This document shows, piece by piece, positions 25,507-33,222 of a DNA stretch of 33,340 nt. The DNA is taken from assembly GCA_019456305.1 (NCBI GenBank), contig VRUD01000049.1:1-33340 (forward strand), given 5' to 3'. Under the pieces are notes generated by a model. That model was not told where the DNA came from. It saw only the letters and a program-made list of their open reading frames with translations, and did not search any database. The stretch comes from Cytophagales bacterium (GTDB lineage Bacteria > Bacteroidota > Bacteroidia > Cytophagales > VRUD01). The position numbers and the translations under genes were made by a program. Within the stretch, counting starts at the first letter, position 1. Each line of letters starts with the position of its first letter.

Positions 25507-25971
25507 TTACTTGGTAACAAATCGAAATTCGTGTAGGTCTCCGCCATTTTCAAAACTGTACCACATTTCATTTTCTTTAAGTTTTAAAATAGTGCTATTC
25601 GTATTTGTAACAGTACTATTATTGTTTGTAAGCTCGATACTACTTACACTCTTAATTACGAGATTATCTTTTTTATCATCAAATTCCCAGTTTCCCGTTT
25701 CTGAGAAAAAATCACCGTCCTTGTCGACATAAGAACGAGTGTATGAGCCACTTTTTGTATATTCTTCAGTATAACCACTTATTAATAAACTGGAAGTTGC
25801 CTCGGTTCCGTTCCAGTAATATTTGTCAAGTTTCCACAGATTCACCACTCTTTTAGTTTTACTTCTCAAACTTATAGCAGGGCCTTCGTCATATTTCTTA
25901 CATCCTGTCATACAAATTATTGCTAATCCGGTTATTAGAAGTCCTTTTAGTGTTCTTTTAATTGTTTTCAT
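25507..25971 (-). CDS. Lipocalin-like lipoprotein
   Basis: A 154-residue lipoprotein: MKTIKRTLKGLLITGLAIIC followed by the lipobox MTGC with lipidated Cys24. Then comes a short linker and a beta-rich body (LWKLDKYYWNG, GNWEFDDKKDNLVI, MWYSFENGGDLHEFRFV) like the small lipocalin-type proteins common in Bacteroidota. It starts 21 bases after the bcrA stop and lies between bcrA and bcrD. No role in benzoyl-CoA reduction is known for this type, so it is probably an insertion into the operon. It supports a Bacteroidota host. Confidence 0.78.
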   Translation of the reverse strand: MKTIKRTLKGLLITGLAIICMTGCKKYDEGPAISLRSKTKRVVNLWKLDKYYWNGTEATSSLLISGYTEEYTKSGSYTRSYVDKDGDFFSETGNWEFDDKKDNLVIKSVSSIELTNNNSTVTNTNSTILKLKENEMWYSFENGGDLHEFRFVTK

Positions 25972-25992
25972 GTTATTTATTTAGTTATCAGT

Positions 25993-27438
25993 TTAATTTA
26001 CTTGTTTTTTTATTTGGTCTGTTTGTTCTTCTTTTCTTTTAGTTTGTTTCGCTGGTAAATCAACATCAATATTTCTTCTCGCGAACATAGCTCCACCGAG
26101 AGCGCCCATAAAAATGGAATCGGTATGTATATTGATAGTTAAATCTTCTCCATAGCTGTCGTGAACCATCTGTGACACATATTTGAGGACTGCCTGATTT
26201 CTCGCCACACCTCCGGTAAAAGTAAATTCATTCTTCACTCCTCCGGAGCGGGCTAATAATGACATGGCGCGCATCACAATGGCTTTGTGCAACCCGGCAA
26301 GTATGTTTTCGCGTTTTTCTCCTACGTTTAGCAGCTCTCTTACTTCAGCGCCGGCAAATACAGTGCAGGTTGAGCAGATGTTCACTTCTTTTTCCGCCTC
26401 CATGGCAAGGGGTCCCAATTCGTTCAAAGAAATGCTGAATTCATCGGCTATATAGCCAAGGTAGCGTCCGCACCCTGCCGCACACCGGTCGTTCATGTGG
26501 AAACTCGTTACTAATCCATAGCTGTCAACCTGTATGGCTTTTGTGTCTTGTCCGCCAATGTCCAATACCGTCCTGGTGTTTGGGAAAATCGCATGAGCGC
26601 CAAAGGCATGACACAGTATCTCGGATTTGATACAATCTTCGGGGAAGGGGAGGAGCGCCCTGCCGTAACCGGTGCCCACCATATTGGCAATATGTATCTT
26701 TTCATTGGCAACGTTGTCAATGTGCTCTCTTAAAGAATCGGATACTTTCTTATAATTCCCCTTTAATAAATTCAGTTCCGCATCAAAATGAACACTTCTG
26801 TCTTCAGTGGAGGTCTTGGCTAATCCCGCATATTTTTCATTGAGAATCTCCATTGACTGGTAAACCAGCTCTTGAAAATCAAATTTAACCATTTCATTTT
26901 CAACGGGTGTGATACTTTTGTCGTAAACGAGCATTAACGGCTCAAAGTAATCCTTTTCAAGTTTTCCTACTTCCTCATTGTATCTTTCACTGATAATATC
27001 GCGAAAAAACTGATTTTTAGTTCCGAGGTCACCATCTATAAATTCTTTTTTGATTAACGGCTCAATAGTGCCTATGATATTGTCAATGTGTTTCTTGATA
27101 TCTTCTTTTACTTCGTCTGAAAACGTTTCAGCCGATATTTTTAATTGTTTATACAAACTATCCAATCGTTTTTTAAATTGAAGGTATTGAAATACGGACT
27201 TTATATCTTCGATATATTTTTTATACTCGGGATGGGTTATTATTTCATTTTCCAGGTTTTGCTCCAGCAGGTTAAACCTGGCGTCATAAACGGCTTCTTT
27301 TTTTGCAATATCCGCAGCTATTTTATAATTGGCCCGGGTATTTGTTATGCCCCTGCCTGTGATTTCGTCTTTTTCGTTAATAATAACCGCTTTGCAAGTA
27401 GTTGATCCCAGGTCAATTCCTAAATAATATTTGTTCAT
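25993..27438 (-). CDS. bcrA: Benzoyl-CoA reductase subunit A (ATPase)
   Basis: A 481-residue ATPase subunit of class I benzoyl-CoA reductase (BcrA/BzdQ type). The nucleotide loop GIDLGSTTCK (7-16) is split from the rest of the ATPase by a long, mostly helical and charged insert at about residues 45-245. After it come VGTGYGR, DIGGQDTK, and the cysteine set NDRCAAGCGRYLGYIADE (Cys319, Cys323) and ICSTCTVFAGAEV (Cys355, Cys358). Cys319 and one of the latter pair should bridge the [4Fe-4S] cluster with BcrD. The tail is Lys/Gln-rich. Its start overlaps the bcrB stop by four bases. Confidence 0.93.
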   Translation of the reverse strand: MNKYYLGIDLGSTTCKAVIINEKDEITGRGITNTRANYKIAADIAKKEAVYDARFNLLEQNLENEIITHPEYKKYIEDIKSVFQYLQFKKRLDSLYKQLKISAETFSDEVKEDIKKHIDNIIGTIEPLIKKEFIDGDLGTKNQFFRDIISERYNEEVGKLEKDYFEPLMLVYDKSITPVENEMVKFDFQELVYQSMEILNEKYAGLAKTSTEDRSVHFDAELNLLKGNYKKVSDSLREHIDNVANEKIHIANMVGTGYGRALLPFPEDCIKSEILCHAFGAHAIFPNTRTVLDIGGQDTKAIQVDSYGLVTSFHMNDRCAAGCGRYLGYIADEFSISLNELGPLAMEAEKEVNICSTCTVFAGAEVRELLNVGEKRENILAGLHKAIVMRAMSLLARSGGVKNEFTFTGGVARNQAVLKYVSQMVHDSYGEDLTINIHTDSIFMGALGGAMFARRNIDVDLPAKQTKRKEEQTDQIKKQVN

Positions 27439-28730
27439 GCTACTGTAGTTTTTTGTTTTCTAATTGACTTACGCTGTTCTAACATCTGGAAGAAAGAATC
27501 CAGCCGGTTCTTAATATTTGAGTAAGAGAAATATCTCGGATCCACCAAATCGGATTCAATAAATCCTACGGGAATTTCCAGCTTTTCCTCTATCTCCCGC
27601 ATCATTAGCAATTGACCTGCAGAGAAAGAGTTGCAGCTCTTAATGGAGTTTGTCAAAAATCCGTCAGCGCTGTATTCTTTAATGCATTTTGACAGTAGAT
27701 CTACGCGCTGCGGCAGGTTGAAGTTGGTGTAACAGTTCATGCAGTATTCCGACAAGCTTTCGAGCGGCCGGCCGGGGTCATGCCTGAAGCCGAGGTCGTA
27801 AACACCACCCACCTTGGTGTAAGATGATGCCACGATCACAGCTCCCATGTCGTAAAACAGTTTCCAGAATTCGCGGAAGTTGGTCCAGTTGGGAGGGCCT
27901 TCTACTACGAGGCGGAAGCGTTCTTCCTTTATTTCGCCTTCAGGGGTAACCGGGCCCAAACCCTTTTCAATCCGTTCCTGAATTTCATCATGCAATGCCT
28001 GGTAATAATCCACTGCTTTTGTTGTCCCCCTGAATCCGATATTGATGGGACCTATATAGTAAACACCCGCGAAATAAGCATCAATGGGGGAAGGTTTGTG
28101 TTTGGGGGTGTCAAAAATGTCGGTGATCAAATCTTGTGCTTTGGCAGCATTTGCGAGAATACCTTTCAATTTTTCCTCATCATATTTTATTCCGGATACC
28201 TTTTCCATCTTGGGAATTACTTCTTCTTTGAATTGCTTTACCATATACTGAGTCATCTCTTCGGTGATCTTACCTGCCTCTTTATAAGGCGTATGTATCA
28301 TAGCTACCTCTGCGTTGGGATAGAGACGGTCAAGAGTTTCAAACCACTTCATAAAAGTAAAGCAGCCGGTATAGCTCAACAACAGGAGATCAGGATCGGG
28401 AATTTTCTCACCGGTAGGGCCGATATTTCCATTTAGCATCATTCCTACATCACACTTGACATAAGTGCAAACATCTTCAGAATGGGCGTTCTTTTCGGCT
28501 TCCCGGATGTAACCGCCTGATTTTTTTCGCATTGCCGACTGCAAGGCATTGATCTCAGGATAAACAGGCAGCATGTCGAATGTTTGTATCAACTCCGAAA
28601 GGTTTCCCGGGATGAAAGTATAAACCACCTTTTTCCCCGTCTCTTTTGCGGTGCTTAGATCTTTAAACAAACCGCCAACCATCTCCTTCTGGATGATCAT
28701 GCTTTTTTCTTTTGTTATTTCCTTTGTCAT
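27435..28730 (-). CDS. bcrB: Benzoyl-CoA reductase subunit B
   Basis: A 431-residue subunit of the ring-reducing half of class I benzoyl-CoA reductase, of the HgdB family (BcrB/BzdO). Typical sequence includes YIGPINIGFRGTTKAVDYYQ, VVEGPPNWTNFREFWKLFYD, and SEYCMNCYTNFNLP and IKSCNSFSAGQ carrying conserved cysteines. It ends with PVGFIESDLVDPRYFS. With BcrC it binds benzoyl-CoA and [4Fe-4S] clusters and delivers two electrons to the ring. It lies 76 bases downstream of bcrC; that spacer contains a small CGCAGAT/ATCTGCG inverted repeat. It overlaps bcrA by four bases. Confidence 0.93.
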   Translation of the reverse strand: MTKEITKEKSMIIQKEMVGGLFKDLSTAKETGKKVVYTFIPGNLSELIQTFDMLPVYPEINALQSAMRKKSGGYIREAEKNAHSEDVCTYVKCDVGMMLNGNIGPTGEKIPDPDLLLLSYTGCFTFMKWFETLDRLYPNAEVAMIHTPYKEAGKITEEMTQYMVKQFKEEVIPKMEKVSGIKYDEEKLKGILANAAKAQDLITDIFDTPKHKPSPIDAYFAGVYYIGPINIGFRGTTKAVDYYQALHDEIQERIEKGLGPVTPEGEIKEERFRLVVEGPPNWTNFREFWKLFYDMGAVIVASSYTKVGGVYDLGFRHDPGRPLESLSEYCMNCYTNFNLPQRVDLLSKCIKEYSADGFLTNSIKSCNSFSAGQLLMMREIEEKLEIPVGFIESDLVDPRYFSYSNIKNRLDSFFQMLEQRKSIRKQKTTVA

Positions 28731-28806
28731 AGATGATGGTATTTAAATATTATAATAAATTAATCAGCGCAGATCATATCAAACCCGCGTTATCTGCGTT
28801 CTATTA

Positions 28807-29991
28807 TTACACAACAATCGGTTCATCTTCCCAGAGCTTAATGGAGTCAGAAAAAGCTCCTACCTGTTCTTTAATAACCTTAAACTGCCCTATGTTTTCA
28901 TGATACTGAAAGCTGATATATCTCATGTTGTTATCATCACATGATTTTTGCAATATCGGGCTATCAAGCAAGGCAGGGTCACAGAAACTGGGCGCTGCGA
29001 AGATGATTCCATCTGCATTCCTCTTTTTCACTACCTGGGCCAGGCGTTCTTCTTTTGGATTGTCCACATCGTAAACAGAAGAGGAAAAAGCGCTCTTGTT
29101 CAGGTATGCCTCTGCCAGTGCATTGAGTGGGTCATCGGTGTTTTCCTCTACGTCTCCCTGTATCCATCGCGAACCCAGCATAAAATCATCATCTACAACA
29201 TAACAGCCCGCGTTTTCAATGGTTTTTATCAAGCCGATGGGCGGCTGCTCGCAAAAAGCGCCTGAAACAACAACCCTGATATTATCCATCGGTTTTCCTA
29301 TGTCTTCCTGTATATGGGTATAAACATCTTCTAACATCTCATTATGTTCTTCAACAGGTATTACCATACCGGCACGAATGATATGATATATATCTTCAGT
29401 AGAAATTCTCCAGGGAAATTCCTGGCGGATGTCATAGATCTGTTCTATTAATTGCCTGTTTTTGTTGTAAAGCTGTATTGAATCGTTTAATCGCTCTGGT
29501 GTAACTTCTACATTGTTGATTTTGTAAATCTTATCAAGAACATGCTGCATTTCTTTCTTATAAAAGACGCCTCCAATATCGGACTGAAAGTTCTGAGGAA
29601 AATCCAGGTATTTGATAAACGTACCCTTTTTTAATAACAGGAACATGCCGGAAAGGTTGCGAATAACATCACAGATAGAGGGAAATACAAAACCGTCAAA
29701 GCCATTGAGATTGCCATCCAGCGCCATTTCTATAATGCCTCTCGGTATATGGCAGATGTATGACTGATAATAAGCATCTCCTTTTATTATTTGTTTTCTG
29801 TCACCCGTCCCCATTATGCCGACAGCCAAACCACCTGCAGCATGAACAATTTCGCGGGGAAAATAAATTGGAAGATAACCAACCAAAATACGCGTTGGAT
29901 CTTGTTTCTTCCATTCTTTGGCTTTAGAGAAGTTAAGGTCAAAGGCAAGCTCTTTACTTGATGCTACTATTTCTTTAAGAGAATAAATCAT
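28807..29991 (-). CDS. bcrC: Benzoyl-CoA reductase subunit C
   Basis: A 394-residue subunit (BcrC/BzdN) that pairs with BcrB in the substrate-binding half of class I benzoyl-CoA reductase. The match covers the whole protein: ILVGYLPIYFPREIVHAAGG, YICHIPRGIIEMAL, FVFPSICDVIRNLSGMF, VVVSGAFCEQPP, DDDFMLGSRWIQGDV and FAAPSFCDPALLDSP. Cysteines in these boxes are the expected cluster ligands. It is the first gene of the long minus-strand operon and lies about 40 bases downstream of a good Bacteroidota-type promoter. Confidence 0.93.
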   Translation of the reverse strand: MIYSLKEIVASSKELAFDLNFSKAKEWKKQDPTRILVGYLPIYFPREIVHAAGGLAVGIMGTGDRKQIIKGDAYYQSYICHIPRGIIEMALDGNLNGFDGFVFPSICDVIRNLSGMFLLLKKGTFIKYLDFPQNFQSDIGGVFYKKEMQHVLDKIYKINNVEVTPERLNDSIQLYNKNRQLIEQIYDIRQEFPWRISTEDIYHIIRAGMVIPVEEHNEMLEDVYTHIQEDIGKPMDNIRVVVSGAFCEQPPIGLIKTIENAGCYVVDDDFMLGSRWIQGDVEENTDDPLNALAEAYLNKSAFSSSVYDVDNPKEERLAQVVKKRNADGIIFAAPSFCDPALLDSPILQKSCDDNNMRYISFQYHENIGQFKVIKEQVGAFSDSIKLWEDEPIVV

Positions 29992-29999
29992 TTTAATTA

Positions 30000-30031
30000 T
30001 TTGGATATTTATACCTTATTATCTATATTTG
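30000..30031 (+). promoter_or_regulatory. Bacteroidota-type promoter for the mocA-like gene
   Basis: TTTG at 30000-30003 and TATATTTG at 30024-30031 (consensus TAnnTTTG) are separated by 20 bases. This matches the -33/-7 pattern used by the primary sigma factor of Bacteroidota. Transcription would start near 30038, about 57 bases before the ATG at 30095. Confidence 0.6.
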
Positions 30032-30037
30032 CCGATA

Positions 30038-30069
30038 CAAAGATATACTTAACTTTTTTTAATTGCAAA
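30038..30069 (-). promoter_or_regulatory. Bacteroidota-type promoter for the bcr operon
   Basis: On the minus strand, TTTG (30069-30066) and TATCTTTG (30045-30038) are separated by 20 bases, matching TTTG-N20-TAnnTTTG. Transcription would start near 30031, giving a leader of about 40 bases before bcrC. It lies back to back with the promoter of the divergent gene, only six bases apart, so one bound regulator could control both directions. Confidence 0.65.
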
Positions 30070-30094
30070 TTTTTTTAAAATAAAATTAATTTTA

Positions 30095-30793
30095 ATGGGT
30101 CATAGAAAAGAATTTGGCGTTGTAATTCTAGCTGCGGGGCGCTCCAAACGGATGGGTTATCCAAAGATGCTTTTACCATTTGAACAGCACCTGCCCACCA
30201 AATGCCTATGGCAGGCAAGTCAAACATTCCTTGGTCATCTTTGCAAAATCTATAAAGATTTTGGTTGTAAAAGACCTGTTGCAGTAATCAATAAATACAT
30301 GAAAGGGAGTCAATACCATTCCCATATTGATAAGATGCAACCCCATGTTCAATTTTTATTGAATGACAACCCGGAAGCCGGCAGGTTTTACTCAATTCAA
30401 CTTGCACTGAAAGCTCTTCCAATCGTTTCCTATGTCTTTTTACAGGATGTAGATACGCCTTTTATCACCAAAAATACGTTGGAGTTATTGTTTTCCGGTA
30501 GAACACCATCGGGCTTTGTTGTTCCGGCCTATCGTAATACGACCGGGCATCCTGTTTTACTGGGTCAAAAAGTTATTCAATATATAAAAAATCACCCTTA
30601 TCAAAATGTTATTTTAAGAAATGTATTGGGACAATTTTATAAAAAGGTTGTTCAGGTACCTGACGATGGTATACTTATTAACATCAATACACAGAGGGAT
30701 TATTTCAAATACTTTGATGATGAAAAAACTATTCGATCAAATTCAAACATTAATTGCAAAGAGAGAAGAAGCTGCATTGTGTACGGTGGTTAA
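30095..30793 (+). CDS. MocA-like molybdopterin nucleotidyltransferase
   Basis: A 232-residue NTP-transferase of the MobA/MocA group, which attaches CMP or GMP to molybdopterin to finish the molybdenum cofactor. Seen: VVILAAGRSKRMGYPKMLLPF (nucleotide-binding signature), the metal-binding FLQDVDTPFI and TGHPVLLG. Just after LLPF there is an unusual HLPTKCLWQASQ stretch encoded by a degenerate palindromic repeat (30190-30216), probably a small in-frame insertion. The last 25 or so codons overlap the start of xdhC. Paired with XdhC, it points to maturation of a molybdenum hydroxylase such as 4-hydroxybenzoyl-CoA reductase, which is not in the window. Confidence 0.82.
   Translation: MGHRKEFGVVILAAGRSKRMGYPKMLLPFEQHLPTKCLWQASQTFLGHLCKIYKDFGCKRPVAVINKYMKGSQYHSHIDKMQPHVQFLLNDNPEAGRFYSIQLALKALPIVSYVFLQDVDTPFITKNTLELLFSGRTPSGFVVPAYRNTTGHPVLLGQKVIQYIKNHPYQNVILRNVLGQFYKKVVQVPDDGILININTQRDYFKYFDDEKTIRSNSNINCKERRSCIVYGG
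30190..30216. repeat. Degenerate palindromic repeat in frame in the mocA-like gene
   Basis: CCTGCCCACC-N10-GGCAGGC has the same two words at the same spacing as CCTGCCCGCC-N10-GGCAGGC in the hemN insert (2184-2210). It encodes LPTKCLWQA straight after the conserved LLPF motif, where family members normally have only a few residues. Confidence 0.5.
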
Positions 30794-31559
30794 AACAAAA
30801 GGCTCTGTACCTATGAAAGCTGGCGCCCGGATGCTTGTATGGGGGTGTGGCAAAATATACGGAACTGTTGGTGGAGGTGCTTTTGAAAAAGCTGTTATTA
30901 ATCAGGCAAAAGAAGTTAAGTACCATCAATGCCCACAATTGTATCAACATCATTTGACTAAAGATCATGATATGTATTGCGGAGGAACGGTAACCGTTTA
31001 TGTAGAGCCAATTCCGATACCTTATCAATTATATATATTTGGCGCGGGACATATAAGCAAGGCGCTTTGTGCTCATGCCATACAACTTGATTTTGAGATC
31101 ACGGTGATAGATGACCGTAAAAACATATTCAATGACTGGAAATTTCCCAATGTTCACTTCATCAATAAAAACCCTGCCGAAACTATACCCGACTTAACGT
31201 GGGATAAACGGACTATGGTGTTGATCATAACTTATAGTCATCTGCTGGACGGACAGATCCTGGCACAAGCCATTAAACTACCTGTGTGTTATACAGGCAT
31301 GATTGGCAGTAAGCGAAAAGCAGCTATCATACGTAAACTTTTTTTACAAAATTCAGCTAGCGCTGAAGAACTTGACAAAGTGGATTTGCCTGTCGGTATA
31401 AACATCGATGCAGTTACGCCACAGGAACTGGCAATCAGCATCATTGCCCGATTGATCCAGGTGAAAAACAAGGAAAAGCATTTTATGAAAAATGGAAAAT
31501 GGGAGATGGAAAATGGAAGGGACCTTGCCGGGATAAAAAAAACTATTCGGGGCATTTAG
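30720..31559 (+). CDS. XdhC-family molybdenum-enzyme maturation protein
   Basis: About 279 residues from the ATG at 30720 (MKKLFDQIQ; another ATG at 30717 precedes it directly). XdhC/CoxI proteins sulfurate and insert the molybdenum cofactor into hydroxylases of the xanthine oxidase family. Seen: TKGSVPMKAGARMLV, YGTVGGGAFE, the Rossmann-type LYIFGAGHISKALCAHA, and TGMIGSKRKAAII near the end. The C-terminal KNGKWEMENGR comes from an A/G-rich simple repeat and is probably a read-through extension. It overlaps the mocA-like gene by about 74 bases, so the two are co-expressed. Confidence 0.85.
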   Translation: MKKLFDQIQTLIAKREEAALCTVVKTKGSVPMKAGARMLVWGCGKIYGTVGGGAFEKAVINQAKEVKYHQCPQLYQHHLTKDHDMYCGGTVTVYVEPIPIPYQLYIFGAGHISKALCAHAIQLDFEITVIDDRKNIFNDWKFPNVHFINKNPAETIPDLTWDKRTMVLIITYSHLLDGQILAQAIKLPVCYTGMIGSKRKAAIIRKLFLQNSASAEELDKVDLPVGINIDAVTPQELAISIIARLIQVKNKEKHFMKNGKWEMENGRDLAGIKKTIRGI

Positions 31560-31650
31560 CATTCAGCCCTTTGAACTGTGATGAAAGTCTTGGAAAAAAT
31601 TTAGAACTATGAAAAATAATTCCGGTTTTTCAGTTATTAACCGTTAAAAA

Positions 31651-32382
31651 ATGAAAATAGCTATTATAACAGGCGCTGCCAGAGGAATAGGAAAGGCGAT
31701 TGCCAGAAGATTGGTGTCGGATGGTTGCTTTATTGTGGTTGTTGATGTTGACAAAATCGAAGGTAAGGCATTAGCGAAAGAATTTGGCGATGAGCAGTCG
31801 CACTTTGTTTGCTGTGATGTTTGCAAGGAGAATGAGGTAAAAGCATTGTTTAAAAAGATAATTGATGAACATCAAAGGGTGGATGTGTTGGTAAACAATG
31901 CAGGGATCATACGGGATAATATGATCAATAAGATGCCTGTCGAAGATTTTGATATGGTCATAGATGTCAACTTAAGAGGCACCTGGCTGATGTGCAGGGA
32001 AGCTGCAATTGTAATGCGCGATCAGAAAAGTGGCAGGATTGTAAATATCTCTTCGAGAGCATGGTTAGGCAATAGGGGTCAATCCAATTATTCAGCTTCG
32101 AAAGCCGGTGTGATCGGGCTTACGAGGGCATTGGCCCTGGAATTAGGCAAGCACAATATCCTGGTAAATGCCGTTGCACCGGGTTTAATTGACACACCCT
32201 TAACACAAGCATTGGCAGGAGATGTCCGGCAGCAGTTAATTCAGCAACAACCTACCAAAACAATGGGTAAGCCGGAAGATATCGCAAATGCTGTTGCTTT
32301 TTTAATTTCTGAAGATACCAATTTTATCACCGGACAAACGCTGTATGTTGATGGAGGCAAAAGTATAGGTGCCGGGATTTAA
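31651..32382 (+). CDS. Short-chain dehydrogenase/reductase, FabG-like
   Basis: A 243-residue NAD(P)-dependent reductase. Classical SDR features are all present: TGAARGIGKAI, VLVNNAGI, catalytic serine in NISSRAWLG, YSASKAG with the Tyr-Lys pair, and the C-terminal ITGQTLYVDGG. FabG proteins reduce 3-oxoacyl-ACP, but close relatives act on 3-hydroxyacyl-CoA, so a role in aromatic acyl-CoA breakdown is possible. It lies 91 bases after xdhC on the same strand. Confidence 0.85.
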   Translation: MKIAIITGAARGIGKAIARRLVSDGCFIVVVDVDKIEGKALAKEFGDEQSHFVCCDVCKENEVKALFKKIIDEHQRVDVLVNNAGIIRDNMINKMPVEDFDMVIDVNLRGTWLMCREAAIVMRDQKSGRIVNISSRAWLGNRGQSNYSASKAGVIGLTRALALELGKHNILVNAVAPGLIDTPLTQALAGDVRQQLIQQQPTKTMGKPEDIANAVAFLISEDTNFITGQTLYVDGGKSIGAGI

Positions 32383-32420
32383 TTTATGATTTTAGATTTA
32401 CGTTAGTAGTCATTGAAAGG

Positions 32421-32511
32421 TGAGTCCACTCTAAAAAGTAAAAAATTGAAAAGAAATCGTTTCTTCCCGAGTACTCGGGAAGAACCAAAAACACTTTTTA
32501 GAGTGGACTCA
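32421..32511. repeat. Palindromic element with nested hairpins
   Basis: A perfect 19-bp inverted repeat (TGAGTCCACTCTAAAAAGT at 32421-32439, complement at 32493-32511) encloses a perfect 24-bp palindrome at 32461-32484 with the core CCCGAGTACTCGGG. The outer word TAGAGTGGACTCAA also occurs at 117-130, and the inner word is nearly repeated at 14741-14755. It fills the gap between the SDR and hemolysin-III genes and carries no ORF. It may be a small mobile palindrome or a terminator. Confidence 0.75.
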
Positions 32512-32537
32512 AAGGTATAAACGAAAACATTGATTGT

Positions 32538-33194
32538 ATGAAAAATATAGAAGGAATAGAATACTACCCACCATTAGAAGAAAAAATTAACATCATTTCT
32601 CATGCTATAGGTTTCGTTTTAGGCATTGTTGGTTTGGTATTTTTAGTTACGCATGCAATTCTGCACGGAAACGTTTGGCATATTGTTAGTTTTAGCATTT
32701 TCGGAGCAAGTTTAATAATATTATATGCTGCTTCTACTTTTTACCACAGCGCTAAAAAGCCAGAGTTGAGAAGCAGATTGAGAATAATTGATCACATATT
32801 TATTTATGTTCTCATTGCCGGAACTTACACCCCTTTTACACTTGTCACTCTACATGGTAGAATAGGTTGGGTGATTTTCGGTATTGTTTGGGGGGTGGCA
32901 TTAATTGGAATAATATTGAAACTTTTCTTTACAGTGAAATATAGTTTAATTTCGACTATAATGTATGTATTAATGAGTGGGATTATCTTTTTCGCCATAA
33001 AACCATTAATTAATAATTTACTTTTAGAAGGTTTAATTTGGCTTATTGCAGGAGGAATATCTTACCTAATTGGTGCAATTTTGTACAGCATTGAAAAAAT
33101 AAAATTCAATCACGCCATCTTCCATATATTTGTTTTAATTGCTAGTTTTTGTCATTTTATGTCGGTGTTCTTTTATGTTTTACCAAGTGAATAA
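32538..33194 (+). CDS. Hemolysin III / PAQR-family membrane protein
   Basis: A 218-residue integral membrane protein with about seven hydrophobic segments. Family motifs are EEKINIISHAIGFVLG, STFYHSAKK, LRIIDHIFIYVLIAGTYTPF and the C-terminal HAIFHIFVLIASFCHFM. The histidines form the metal site of the PAQR/CREST superfamily. The name hemolysin III is historic; most members are not known toxins and may act in lipid or membrane homeostasis. It has no visible link to the aromatic genes. Confidence 0.9.
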   Translation: MKNIEGIEYYPPLEEKINIISHAIGFVLGIVGLVFLVTHAILHGNVWHIVSFSIFGASLIILYAASTFYHSAKKPELRSRLRIIDHIFIYVLIAGTYTPFTLVTLHGRIGWVIFGIVWGVALIGIILKLFFTVKYSLISTIMYVLMSGIIFFAIKPLINNLLLEGLIWLIAGGISYLIGAILYSIEKIKFNHAIFHIFVLIASFCHFMSVFFYVLPSE

Positions 33195-33222
33195 ATCAGC
33201 ATCTGTTTGGAGATGAATTAAC

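Noticed and set aside
24487-29991. Class II (BamB-type, tungsten) benzoyl-CoA reductase
   Set aside because: No aldehyde oxidoreductase-type BamB or its partners is present; the subunits are clearly the ATP-dependent BcrABCD type.
32538-33194. Secreted toxin (hemolysin)
   Set aside because: The family is an integral membrane PAQR-like protein; the name is historic and no toxin activity can be inferred.
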